Shown here: in pieces, positions 11,922-23,311 of the stretch | Layout of the letters: each line of letters begins with the position of its first letter | Position numbering within the stretch: the stretch's first letter is position 1 | Source of the DNA: Gautieria morchelliformis | Taxonomy: Eukaryota > Basidiomycota > Agaricomycetes > Gomphales > Gomphaceae | DNA: 64,000 nucleotides | Reading direction: 5' to 3' | Assembly: GCA_015179125.1 (NCBI GenBank) | Contig: WHVA01000052.1 | Coordinates: 285,554-349,553, forward strand | Program-made: the position numbers and the translations under genes | The notes under the pieces: model-generated | Told to the model about the DNA's origin: nothing | What the model saw: only the letters and a program-made list of their open reading frames with translations | The model's database searches: none

Positions 11922-12183
11922 TGTTTTGGAACCCTTCAAGACTTTGGTGTTATTGCTAACGCCTCAGTCTATCAGAATGTGTCATTTACACGACTAGTAG
12001 AATACCAGTTCAATGCAGCAGCACAACTCTGGAAATAATTTAATATTTGTACCTTGGTTGCAATCTGTGTAATAACTAGTCCAAGTTATTACAGCTGGAA
12101 GGCAATGCGTTTCTTAGCTGCACTGAACAATAAACTAAAAGAGTGTATAGGTTCAAGGACACTATTGGGGTCCAAGAGTATTC
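11922..12183 (+). repeat. Dispersed repeat copy 1 (partner 17971-18233)
   Basis: It starts TTGTTTTGGAACCCTTCAAG and continues through GGAAATAATTTAATATTTG to a GGACACTAT segment. The same order occurs at 17971-18233 with scattered substitutions and small indels. No coding frame is conserved between them. Confidence 0.8.
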
Positions 12184-13199
12184 CTTTTAATAAAGAGGGA
12201 ATAGGCTCCGCAGGAGAGTTTGTAAGTGGATTGGGTCAACCAACGTCAATGCACTGCAATAACGAGAGAGTAATGTGAAGTGGCTTTCGTGCACAACTTG
12301 ACTTGACTTGTGAAAGTCACTGAACAGGAAAATCAACTGAACAGCTCGTCTCGGGTATTGGAGTGCTAATTGACAAGAAAATCGATTGCCAACCTCACTC
12401 TGTAGAGTTTCACTCAGTGGGTTAGGCTAAGTGGCTAAGCAGTAAAGCAACTACTTAACTAAGAATAGTTACTCTAAGCAAGAGTAGTATTCTAGTTCGG
12501 GTTAGGAACTTAGGTAAGATGTGCAAGTCACACAAGCTGTGTAGGACAGAAGATGGGTAGATTGATTGCTCAAAGGGCAGGCAAAGGGCCTCATTTTATA
12601 TTGCAATGTATATGGGCTTAGTAAGCAGGTAGAACCTTCTATCTATTAATGGAATGGGGGAAGAAGCTTGAGGAAGATGGAAGAAAGGGTTGGAAGAAAC
12701 TGGCTGCTTCCAGGGGAATCTACTATGATTCCTACCAATCAGAGCTTGATTTGTCAGGAATGACTCACTAAAAAGGGTCATGTGCCATAGCACAGCTTGG
12801 CTGAGTCATGTACTCCTGACTCACCAAGGTGTGCCTGGATTGGTTGAGTCATTGAGGCTGTATCTCCAGATAACTATGTTTTTGGCACTTAGAAGCTGAG
12901 TAAGCAGTTCTGAGCCAATTAGGGCTCTGTAGCCATGGCAGGGCCATACACTGTGAGTCGGTTAGAGATGAACGTACAGCTGTAACTGGACCTCATGAAT
13001 GGTTAGTGTCTGGTATGAACGTGGGGCTGTCTTCTGTTCTTCAGGGCTACTGGCTACTCGTTCGGCATTGTAGCGAATGTGCTTACAGGAAATATGCATT
13101 GGATCCAGACCATATAATAGCACAGAACATGGGTACACTGCAGAAAGCGCGGGCACCTAAAAATCAGATGAAATGGAACTTGAGTTTCAGTACAAAACC
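12184..13199. other. Intergenic, nothing recognised
   Basis: No coherent coding frame was found. The sequence is simple, with many AAG/CTAAG-like words around 12400-12500 and several stop-rich frames. Confidence 0.4.
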
Positions 13200-13235
13200 A
13201 GCTAAAAATCAGTGCTTGAGCACTGATTTTTAGCT
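13200..13235. repeat. Perfect 16-bp inverted repeat with a TTGA loop
   Basis: AGCTAAAAATCAGTGC (13200-13215) is followed by TTGA and its exact reverse complement (13220-13235). It could form a stable hairpin or cruciform. It lies outside any gene I recognise. Confidence 0.9.
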
Positions 13236-13499
13236 CCTGAAGCATTCTCGGCCCCTTTGACCATGAACTGATTTCTAGTAATGAAAGTGTCCCACTTTGC
13301 ACTGTTTTTTTAGCTCAAAATGAACTGAATTCTAGCTTGTTTAGGACTAATAAACAGTACATTCAGAACTACTTTTTAAGTACAGACATCATTGCCTAGT
13401 GAGAGCTCGGGGTATGCATATCGCCAGAGTCGAACATAATTACGAGCTCCGTGTCTGCCATAAAGTGCCCCAGACACATTCTGTATCATAATGTATCAG

Positions 13500-13800
13500 G
13501 CGATGTACCAGTAAGCGGGTGATAGATGTCTTGCGACGCACCATAGACCGAAACCGAAAGCAGCGAGGCGTGGATCTGTGGTAAATATTAAGGGGGTACA
13601 AGGATGACGGCGGGTGCAAGGCGGCGCCGGCTAAGGAGGGGCCAGTAAGCAAGGGGAATAAGACTTGGGTGGAGAGATGGGACGTACCAGCATATGCCAT
13701 TGCAGCCATGTTCTGCATGGTCTCCTTGTCGATCTTCGCGTCGGGGTGGAGGCTCTCATCGAGTAGAGTCGACGTGAACGACGGGAAGGTTGTTCTTGCT
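13500..13800 (-). pseudogene. Cytochrome P450 remnant
   Basis: On the minus strand, about 13790 to 13688, the frame reads FTSTLLDES and ends QNMAAMAYAG, followed by a GTACGT donor. This resembles the segment before the I-helix of agaricomycete P450s (the AYAGGADTT context). Further along, near 13560, DPRLAAFGFG recalls the haem-binding FGFGRRxCPG region. The cysteine-containing part is altered and the I-helix and K-helix exons are missing. It is a deleted relic abutting the PUF relic. Confidence 0.5.
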
Positions 13801-14830
13801 GCCTGGTGACGTCAAGCGATCAGCACCAGGCAACACGTCTTGAAACCGCCTCCTCATTGAGAAGCACCCCAACAATGCTTCCTCACACTGTTCAAATGCA
13901 GTCTGCACGACGAGTGAGCCAGTCTCATGGCAGGCCAGTGAGGCCCATTTACCTGCTAGTGACTTACTAACACTATAACAATTTACAATTGAGTGCAACC
14001 CAAGTGAAAAACATTCTAGAATACAACTTACTATGCGAAGATTGGAGGCGCTGGGAGAGCCCATATTATCTTGCTCCAAACATGCGCAGAATGCTTGTTG
14101 AGCAACGTTGAAAAGGGGTCGCCAAGGAGAAGTTCCAACACAATGAGGAGCTTAATGATGTGTGAACTGGGACGAAACCATACAGAAGCTATAGGAAAAC
14201 TTACCCTAAACATCCTCCTCACAGTCCAGTGCTTTCTTCAAAACATGGGTTCCATAGCAATTCGTGGTAAGTTCGACGACTCGTCCCCTACATGGAAGAT
14301 TGAGGTCGAAATAGAGGCATATAAGAGTAATTTTACAAACCTCATGCACTGTACAATTTTCATCCTATCAGAGAGCTCACAGGAGGTTCCAAACAGCGTT
14401 GCACAGCCCAGTTTCCAAACCCATTCATCTATGGAGGTATAGACTTGAGTGGTGGGAAAAGTAGAGAAATAATGTATACCATAATCCCAACGCCCCTCTG
14501 ACTGACAGCATCAACAACTTTCTTCCTGTCGGTAGCCTCTGCGATCTTGAGCTCCTGCTGGAAAAAAATGGATGCTTGCTGGTCAGATAATTTGACAATA
14601 CGAGTTATAAACTGGGAGTATGGTGGCACTGCGGTTGGGGAGAACAGATGGATAGGCTGTCACAGAAAGGTGCTGACCGGTTCTGTTAGTTCTCAAAATA
14701 CTAACGTACCTCATTGACATGCTTGTCAGAAATATTGGAGGAGGGATCGTTGATGTACGTGTTGTACACAGGGGATTAGTCGAGCGAATGCCCAACTCAC
14801 CATCTTCCTTTTCACAGCCTCAATCGGTCT
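13800..14830 (-). pseudogene. Decayed PUF (Pumilio) RNA-binding repeat gene
   Basis: The minus strand carries successive exon-like pieces in PUF order: LSDQQASIFFQQELK (about 14590-14540), DRMKIVQCM (about 14370), LELLLGDPFSTLLNKHSAHV then APPIFA (about 14150-14040), and KSLAGKWASLACHETGSLVV (about 13950-13890). These match the repeat helices and the KGKWxxLACHETGSLVVQ segment of fungal PUF proteins, which bind 3' UTRs of mRNAs. Frames are interrupted between the pieces, some by plausible introns and some not. The C-terminal repeats are replaced by the P450 remnant. Probably a dead, truncated copy of a PUF gene elsewhere in the genome. Confidence 0.65.
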
Positions 14831-14930
14831 CTCTATCAAATCGTGCGACAGCTTCCACCACGAAGAACAGCTGGGACAGCTACCTGGTGCGGTGGTGGAG
14901 AACCTGGGATCACTCAGGTTGCGGCTGAGC

Positions 14931-17283
14931 GTGCAGGCGGTCCGGTAACCATGCAGGAGGGATTGATCTCGCTTGTGCGGTCAGGCTGAGTTCAAGACTC
15001 TGCCCAACCAGGGCATGGGTGTAGGGAGGAGAGTGGGAGAAAAATACTACGTGCCTATGACGAGGCGAGTGTCAAGATTGGTTTTTAGGCGTTAATATCG
15101 TGTATTAGTGAACACAGCGAATGCCCGAATGACTTGTGCGAATAAGTATGCCGTTCGGCGAATAGGTGAACCAATAAATGTTCACAAGATAAGAGGGCTG
15201 CCCGAACGGGGCTCACCCTATCTACAGTCATAGCGAAATAGCCCGTGGTACTTGATGATGTAACATGCAAGGTCTCACGGAAGGGCTGTCTAAGTCTCAA
15301 CAATCCCTTCACCGGCAAAGGTGCTCCTTCGGAGCCCTTCGCCAACAGCACAGAGAATAGTTCGAAAGCTAAGGTAATGAAGATGAAGTATGAGAACTCA
15401 CCAGTGATGCCTAGGTCCTCTGCTGGTCGAAGATAGAAATCTCCAAGAGAAGGCTCAAGACGATGATCACAGCGAGGTCAAGTTTGCACAAGATGGATGA
15501 TGTATGATAATTGAACTGGAGAATATACATGCGAATGTAAACTACTTATATCGAATGCTCGTAAGGCATCAGCGAATAGGAAAGAGGCCGTCGTGAGTCA
15601 GGGTTGGATAGGGGTGCGCAGTCATGATACTAAGTAGATGGAATAAACATACAACAGAGTGAGGGAAGGGTGCGAACATGAAACGATGGAGAGTAAAGGT
15701 GGCGAAGGCATTCATGTACAAAACCATGTCTTGGGACCCACATACATGCTACCCTGCACGGACTCTTCGTCTACTGGGTTGATCCCACATGACCTACAGA
15801 AGGGACGTCCTGCGAACACACTTTGGCCATATGAACACCCAAAGGGGTTGGATTAAGAAGGTGATGGGGTTAGTGATGAACCATCTTGCCGGGTAAATGG
15901 TATTGATCGTTTTTTTTGATGGCGTGCCTGCTGGCGAAATGTGCGAGCAGCGAATAGCGGTTTGGAGAAATGCGAGGAATGGCGAAGGGGAATGACATAG
16001 GGGAGAAGTGGTTGAAGTGGAGGGCAAAGCTGAGCAAACACGGGAGAGGAGTGGCGAAAGGGGAAATGGGGATAACAAGGTCCAGGAAATACACAAGTCA
16101 TGACAGTCCGATCATAGGAACACCATCGAAAGAGGGTTGAGCAGAGGAGGTGATAGGCCCAGCGATGACTGCTAAGTTAGTTCAGGGATGTCGATCGTGC
16201 TTCGACGGCGTGGCCATGGTAAATGGCGCGAACAGCGAGGATCGGTTGCCGAACATGGCAAGGGCGGTCAGAACGAACACGAAGGTGGAGTGAGAAAATA
16301 GGAGAACTGAGCATCTGAGTATGGGAAATAGACGTGTCATGACAGCGAGTTGAGGGGTTGACCGTAGTGGCGATGGCGAGAGTGAAGGATGAAGAGCGCG
16401 CATACATTCATTCTGGAATTAGTCAGCCAGGTTGTACTCCGACTTGTCCTGTGCCTTTCGCCTTCCGCCGGAAATTGATTATCTTGCCTACTAGGTATTA
16501 GCGCAACTCGCGATCATACCCCAGACACTTGCACTAGTACTTAGTTGACTTCTGGAGATTGATCATGATTAGGTAAAAAAAAAATCTCATTCGTCATTTG
16601 GACTTTGCATTTTTTCCTGTACCTAAATTTCAGTACAAGTCGGTACTGTAATTTAGCTGTAGTGCAAGCGGAACTGAAATATAGCGCTTATTCTTTCTAC
16701 AGTGGGTACTCCACTGGGCGTCCTGCTCCATGCAGGAGTATAGTCGATGGCCCTGCCAGGATATATACTCATTCGCTGGGCGCTGATCTCAGAAGTGTAT
16801 TTGTACCCTCGGAGGCTGGGATGAGAGAGGCTCAATCTCTAGTACTGGGAGAATGGATCAAGAAGAACAGCAAAGCTGAAGCTCCGACAAGGGGAAAGAC
16901 CCACGCATGAGGAGACACCTCGCAACGCAAATGCTATTCAAGTCACTCTTACAAGGGGGAAATACCACACCAGACCTATTCCGAATAGAGCTGAATGACC
17001 CAGAACAGTTTGATTGGAATATCGATGGTGAGCTGGACACTGAGTACGCACACCCACTATGGCCAAGACGCGGCACGCTAAAGACCAGAGCTGTAGGTCG
17101 TGATTGACGGAGGGCATGTATTCCCAAGCCTGAAAGCATGGCTGTAGAGATAACACGACAGGCAGTTAAAGCGATCCCTTCGGTCGTCGGCACTGCCAAC
17201 GTGGGGTCTCTTGTTGGGGTACTACATCTGATCCGTGTGAACCTTCCTCATCGGGCTGTAATTCAGTAGGCAAACTTGTTGAA
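14931..17283. other. Gene-poor stretch with weak open frames
   Basis: Several frames of 60-110 codons are open (for example 16653-16910 plus and 15794-16101 minus), but none resembles a known family and none joins into a convincing spliced model. GCGAAT and GAACAGCGA words recur at 15100-16300, suggesting an old repeat. Confidence 0.35.
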
Positions 17284-17394
17284 TTGCCACGTCACGCGCC
17301 TTGCTTGTGTCTTCTCTCACCTACCCCGTCATCTGTTCTCACCCACCCTCCTCTTCATATTGATCCAAACTCCCTCCAAGCTTCACAGTTGCAG

Positions 17395-17923
17395 ATGACA
17401 TCCTTACCGCCAATTGCAGAATTGTTGAGTCATGACCCTGAGTCACGATTTCAGCAGAATTTGGCACTTGTGGGCACATCATCCACCCTGTCCCACCTAA
17501 GGTATTACCCAGATGAGGTCCTTGTCCGGGAGTTCTCCCAAATGGAGAAAAACCGTGAGTACACTTCATTCTGCTCAATGACTGCATTTCATACTGGTTG
17601 ACCTCATTAGCAGGTGCATTCGAGCAGCGGAGGTGGGTGGGGCTTGAAACCCTGCAGATCGCCAGCCTGGACCCTGGACCCTCATTGGATCTCATCATCC
17701 GTGCGGCAATCCTGGGATCGCCATCACGCCGACTCCGGCTCTTCGACATCCAGAGGGCAATTCGGATTTGGAGTGGTGCTTCCCTGACAACTGTAATCAG
17801 AGTAAGTACTATATTTTCTTGATTCTGTTCATGTAGCCCAATATTTTCTCTGTTGGCCGGGTGTATCTTGACCTGATGCGGCGCTGCTTGTCCCACTTTC
17901 CTGCATCGGCTTTGATATGCTAA
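17395..17923 (+). CDS. Small three-exon gene with forkhead-like segment
   Basis: Exons 17395..17554, 17614..17801 and 17837..17923 form an intact frame of 144 residues from ATG to TAA. The middle exon reads DLIIRAAILGSPSRRLRL then FDIQRAI, which resembles helices 1 and 2 of a forkhead DNA-binding domain (LIxxAIxxSPxxxLTLxxIYxxI). The recognition helix WKNSVRHNLS cannot be found, and the third intron is only 35 nt. It may be a truncated forkhead relative, a relic, or a chance match. It lies just upstream of a dispersed repeat copy. Confidence 0.35.
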
Positions 17924-17970
17924 TGATATTTATAGAAGGCGATTTATCAGCAGCTAACAACCAGCAAGTT

Positions 17971-18233
17971 ATTGTTTTGGAACCCTTCAAGACTTTGGTG
18001 TTATTGCTGACACTTCAATCTATCAGAACGTGTCGTTTACGAGACTCAAAGAATATTAAACAATGCTGCAGCACAACTCCGGAAATAATTTAATATTTGT
18101 ACCTTGGTTGCAATCCACGTAAGAACTAGTCCAAGTTAATATGGATGGAAGGCAATGCGTTTCTTAGCAGCACTGAACAATAAACTAAAAGACTGTAGGT
18201 TCAAGGACACTATCGGGGTCCATGCATATTCCA
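17971..18233 (+). repeat. Dispersed repeat copy 2 (partner 11922-12183)
   Basis: It shares the sequence order of 11922-12183, including CCTTGGTTGCAATC and GGCAATGCGTTTCTTAGC, with about one change in ten bases. Confidence 0.8.
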
Positions 18234-18456
18234 AAATATAAAGGAATGTACTTAGAGGAGTGTGTCCGTGCAGCACGTGCAGAGGTACTCGAGGAGAGGG
18301 TGCAAGCGGCGGACGGTGGGAGGTGCGTGCGGTAGATGGCCAAGCGTGTGGTTGGAAGTATTTAGTAGCATGGACTTGGTGTACAGGTATTTATGCAGTA
18401 TTAGGCAATGTTTGAGGGATAGTTACCTTACATAACTGCATCACCTGTACACTGCG

Positions 18457-18580
18457 TATATACGGCTGTATGTCGTACGGCCTCGTACGGTGGTCATACG
18501 TGCTGTAACCGTAATACGGTCAGAACAGGCAACTTGAACTTCGGTACGGGTACAGGTCTGTAATACGGCAGCCGTATATA
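18457..18580. repeat. Inverted repeat, 12-bp arms 100 bp apart, within TACGG-rich DNA
   Basis: TATATACGGCTG (18457-18468) and its reverse complement (18569-18580) bracket DNA that repeats TACGG/CCGTA words about ten times. This could be a small non-autonomous element. No target duplication was established. Confidence 0.5.
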
Positions 18581-19098
18581 TGGCTCATAGGGGGACGGTG
18601 CCGAGCCCTAGATCCACAACTCTGTAATGACAGAAGAATGGTAGTTTGAGCCATGGAGGCTTTGGAAAAATAAGGAAAAATGTAGGATAACTAGAGGAAT
18701 ATTTGAAAAGCCTTTCCCCAGTTATATTAACAGCATACAGGAACTGTTAAGTCTTCAAAGGTGTTTTTACATGTTGTCAAGACAAATAGAAAAGACTAGG
18801 GCTGGTTGAGCAGCCTTCATTGGCTGGTTGAATGGCCATTCCCCTACAGCATTTCCCTTGCAATTACCATGCCCATCAACTGCATAGGAATGGATTTGAT
18901 AGTCAGCAGCCATTCCTGAGCCTAACTCCATGTCGCTGCACCTCTGCAAAATCCCCTACCAGTGCAGCCAATGCTTCCATTCCAACTCATACAACCTGAG
19001 GTTGTCACCAGTGAGGACACTGCGTGATATATGATATCATATTATCTATAGTGCTAGCAATAAGATAAGTACAGCAAGTATATGGCACTGGCAATAAG
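18581..19098. other. Intergenic, nothing recognised
   Basis: Short frames only. Confidence 0.4.
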
Positions 19099-19670
19099 TG
19101 TTATGTATTGTGATTTCTAGACGTCGGAAGTTGGAAATATTGCAGTAAGTCGAGGTCAGAAGTTAGGTCAGAAGGCAGAAGGCGGAAGGACAGAGGTTCT
19201 GCAAAACTGGCTGTGCTAAGAACAGGAGGTAGAGCGAAGGAAATCATGTATTGAAGGTGATTATCTGATTGCAGATTCAAGAGCATACATGAGGGGGTTT
19301 TTATACAAAGAGCTGATGCAACATGTAATGTTGTACTACTAAGCATGTTCCAAAGAAAGCAGATGTCAGATATGATATACAGGGTAAGTAACTAATTGAG
19401 AACAAAGAACTACAAGGGGGGTGCAGGGTAGAGTCAAGAACAATGGGCAAAGAACAAGGGGATGGAAAGCATATTTGACATGACAGAACAATTGGACTCC
19501 AGAGGGGACAGACGTATGGTCTTGCTGTGCTGCGAGTCGAGTCCAGTGGGTCTGAGTAATAGAGTCAAAAGAAGAAGAGATATAACAAGGGGTGGGATTG
19601 TCAGAAGTGTCGGGATGTCAAAAAGGAGGCGGAACTCAGTGTCGGAAGTCAGAATTGCATGGTTGTAACA
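19099..19670 (-). mobile_element. Solo LTR, family D, with target duplication ATAAG
   Basis: It begins TGTTATGTATTG, ends GGTTGTAACA, and is flanked by ATAAG at 19094-19098 and 19671-19675. It aligns with 44619-45294 in the same orientation and with 58573-59235 in reverse. Orientation is given relative to the inferred LTR reading TGTTATGACC...; no internal retrotransposon sequence is attached. Confidence 0.85.
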
Positions 19671-20425
19671 ATAAGGTACAGCAAGTATTAGGTAACGATT
19701 TTTTAGGGTTAGTCCTCCATGGACGGAGTGTCAACAGCCACGGTGCTCTCATAACGGCTTGGGCCCATCTTGGCTTGGTCTTTTAGTGGCCCTGCTCAGC
19801 CTAGGCCGAGTCTTTAGCCGGGACTTGGAAGACACTAATGCACAGTAATGTAACGCACCACTTTTCCAGCTTAGACTAACCATGCAAGCCTTGCATTAGC
19901 TTTAGTCACCCTCTCGAGTGACTTGAAGAGTTCTGGCCTGATGCCTCCCTAGTGAGTCCCTGTTCTAGCCATACTCTCCAAATCTCATCTACTTGCTTAT
20001 GCTGCCCTCAGGACACAACCAGAAGCACCACAGATGAAGGTGAGCTACTCTTTCTGGCCCTGTACAACTACCACAATTAAACTTTATTGTCAATGGCATC
20101 TACTAGATGCCATTGACAGTAAAGAAGTACCCCCTGAACACCACCAAACTGCAACCCTTGCACTTGCAGGCCAAACTCTCTGAAACGGTGCTCAACAGCT
20201 ACTTGCACCTCTACACATTGGATGTCCATGCAAGTACCTCAGCTCCTTCTAGTTTTAGGATATTTGACAGTATCCTTGGAGATCAGATTCATGATGCCCC
20301 TCTGACAGCTAAATTTTGACCTCCGGGACAGGGGAGAGGACGAAGAAAAGGGGGAGCAAGCTCACATCTTGGGTACCTGATGTATGTCTTGCTTATAGCC
20401 TCAGTCAATAACCCAGCAGAGCTGA
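19671..20425. other. Intergenic with a hairpin
   Basis: No gene was recognised apart from the inverted repeat at 20082-20124. The right edge is the breakpoint of the kinase duplication. Confidence 0.4.
20082..20124. repeat. Near-perfect inverted repeat, 20-bp arms with 3-nt loop
   Basis: TGTCAATGGCATCT and its exact complement flank ACT. The arms extend to 20 bp with one mismatch (CTTTAT against GTAAAG). Confidence 0.85.
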
Positions 20426-21614
20426 AGGCTTCGTCTACAGCGCACTAGTCAGTCATGCCAGTCCGGGATCACGTTTCAATGTCGTGGTATGGTTCTCCTT
20501 TCCATCAACTTCTTAGTTGAAACATGTTTATGTACAGAAAGCCATCCACTGTCCCGCTCGTATAGTTGATAACCGCTACATGCTCATTCGCCTGGTCGTC
20601 AAAGGTGATGATGGCTTGAATCATCTCGCAGCTTTGCGTCGTCTTGGTACAGGTGATGTCGCATTTCGCAGAGATAATCACATCGTGCCGATGTTGCGCG
20701 AGATTGTCCTTGATGATATGATCTTTGTTGTATTCCCGCTCTTGCATGATGGATTTGACTCCCCATGGTATTATAATTATGGTGAAGTGCTTGATGCGGT
20801 ATATCAGGTGACAGAGGTAAGCTTGGCTTCTCTCGCCTGCTTGAGGCACACTAATTTCGTGACAGGGTCTTGCTTTTTGCCACGAGCGATTTGTGGCCCA
20901 TCTTGTAAGCTGCCCAAGTCTATTTCACTGTACGGCGAGCAGTAATCCACGGTTTTCTACCAAGGACATCGATGTCGACAACATACTTGTAAATTTTAAA
21001 GGCGGTGCCAGGCAGCATGGAGTAACTCAGCCTGGAGGCGTTCTTGGGCCTCCTACACCATTTCGGGCGGACTTCCCTGTTCGCTATTACCTGAACGACT
21101 TTGAACTCGCCGTATGCTATGAACGGGATTCACACCCGTCCACACGCGTTGTCAGCGGTCTTCCCACCAAAGGCTTGCTTGGAAAATATGGCAGAGCCGT
21201 TGCACCTGAGATGCTGTCGGAGCAGCCCTACTGCCCTTTCCGGGCGGATGTGTGGCAGCTGGGGAGCATGTTTCTCAGATGTTTCCAGGTGAGCCTTGAC
21301 ATCTGGGCCCTGACGGTGGACTCAACTCTGCGCAGCATCTCGATGAGCCGTGGACGCTATTGATCCAACTGTTCACCGAGATGACATCAGAGGAGCCACT
21401 GTCTCGCCCCACAATGACCCAGGCATTGCAGTGCATTCGCCAGTTCCGGTCTACCCTGTCCTGGGACAGTCTTGCCTTAAGGGTTCCACGACCCCCGCCG
21501 GGGACGCCACCGAAAAGTATTTCTTTTGAACCGTTGCCAGAGCCAGCGACAGATGCTCCAGGAACCGACCTTGAGAATACGCCCGAGGCCGATAGAGAGC
21601 CCCCCATTGTATAG
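20426..21614 (+). pseudogene. 5'-truncated duplicate of the kinase-like gene
   Basis: Exon-equivalent blocks ..20486, 20538..20816, 20866..20904, 20965..21288 and 21336..21614 correspond one by one to exons 1-5 of the gene at 133-1550. The frame is open throughout and the DIDVDNIL and LNDFELA motifs are kept. The first about 75 codons, including the start, are missing: the similarity breaks at 20426 inside exon 1. It therefore lacks its own start unless an internal ATG (for example in the intron 1 region) is used. The intact frame suggests a recent copy or residual selection. Confidence 0.75.
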
Positions 21615-21907
21615 TTGTCACGATAACCCCTGCTGAAGAGCCACAGAAGTGCTATGGGACATATCTATTAGTACTTCCAAGGTTACATCTTACCCTGCAA
21701 CGTTGTCGCCTGAAATATACATTATTACACCTACGACTCAAGATGAAGCATGCCATTTCGTAGCACTTACAGCCTCATAGTTTCGAAATCGTTGGGCGAG
21801 GTCAGGACCAACAGCAGCGTATGAATTACTTCGATCATGACAGATCGGAGCCGGATTCTAGTCAGGATTCCGAATATTTGCCTTGGCACTCGCTACTCTC
21901 TACTTCG

Positions 21908-23015
21908 ATGTCCACCGTCTCCGTGCCGCACCTAGAGGCTTGCTTGGACCTAGCAAAGTCGGATGACGGCCTCGGAAAACGAGTCAAAGAAGCCTTAGAT
22001 GTTATTTATGACGTTCTGGAGACGTACGGGTGTGTATGTGTGTGCTTCCCACCGGTTCACCAGCAACTCATATCTCCTGGTCTCAGTGAAGACCGAGTCT
22101 CGCTAAGTTTTAATGGTGGAAAGGACTGTACGTGATCAATGGTGTATTAGAACGCGGTGCGATGACTTGTGAGTAGGCACCGTATTGCTTCATTTATATG
22201 CTGCTGCATTGTTTCGGTGGCGACAGCAACGGCAGCAGAGCAATGCAATACCTGTGGCAGCCACATCGTCGGAGGCAGTATCCCATACAGCATCCTCTCG
22301 ACCGATACCTTCGATATATATTGCACCGCTCTCCCCATTCGATGAGCTGGAGGCTTTCATAGCGGCCAGTGAAGAGCGGTATACATTGTCCCTGTTTCGG
22401 GTTACACCCCCTCCGCCTTCGGGTGTGGAGAAAGGAGGCGACGGGATGAAGTATGCGTTGAAGGCTTATAAGAATGAATTCCCGAACATAGAAGCAATCC
22501 TAGTGGGCACACGACGAGGAGATCCCCATGGAGGTTCGTCCCATGTGTACTTTTCAAGATATATTTAGGAGTAGCTTATGCGTGCCGCCATAGGTAGATT
22601 GGCATACAAAAATCCCACTGATGACGACTGGCCCCAGTTTATGCGTGTACATCCTGTCATCAACTGGTCTTACGCCGACATATGGAACTTTCTCCGCCAG
22701 TTGAGCGTACCTTACTGCGATTTATATGATGCAGGGTGCGTTATTATACTGTTTCACGCTATGTGGCAGAGCTGACAACCTTAAAGATATACCTCACTTG
22801 GCTCTACCTTCAACACGCATCCCAACCCAGCACTTCTTCGAGTAAGGGGAGTTCATTCGACGGACCAAGAGGAAACCTTGTCATATCTCCCAGCATACGA
22901 GCTGCAGGACGAAGCCTTAGAGCGTGCCGGCCGCAACAAATTTTTGTCTAACTCTGGTCTCCCGAGTCCAGCAGTAGAGCTGTTGAATCCGGCTACGGCG
23001 ACACCACAAGCTTGA
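21908..23015 (+). CDS. FAD1: FAD synthetase (FMN adenylyltransferase), PAPS-reductase fold
   Basis: Exons 21908..22029, 22087..22127, 22177..22533, 22594..22735 and 22787..23015 give 296 residues, close to the yeast-type enzyme length. It makes FAD from FMN and ATP, in the cytosol. The PP-loop-like SFNGGKDCT (residues 48-56), [10 protein letters not shown], and [18 protein letters not shown] followed by YDAGYTSLGS are the hallmark blocks of the eukaryotic PAPS-reductase-type FAD synthetase. The exon 2 donor is the GTACGT at 22128, which joins Lys-Asp to Cys-Thr in frame. The gene starts about 10 bp after the duplicated kinase segment, so its immediate 5' flank is shared with the copy at 1.8 kb. 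It converges with the transporter gene on the other strand, about 300 bp apart. Confidence 0.93.
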
Positions 23016-23311
23016 TTATGTATCTGTATGGTGGCTGGCGGTGCACATGTTTTGATGGAATAGAGGAGGCAGTATTTTCTCGCTGCCTTGATCGTCGGGA
23101 TATTTACGAGCAAAGGTTTATCTTGTCATAGTACTTCATGCGGTTACCGACATAAGTCCGCCATAGACCTGTTTCACTTTGATGAACACCGTGGATGCTG
23201 AACTATGAATCGTACTCTAAAATAAATTAGGCTCTGCAAGTAGTTCAATGCGTGAGTCCATACGCTCGAGCCGTAGAATAATATAACACACCTAAATACT
23301 GATCCTACAAT

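Noticed and set aside
15085-15436. Overlapping frames on both strands (88 and 63 codons) as genes
   Set aside because: Mutually antisense, no family resemblance, no splice support.
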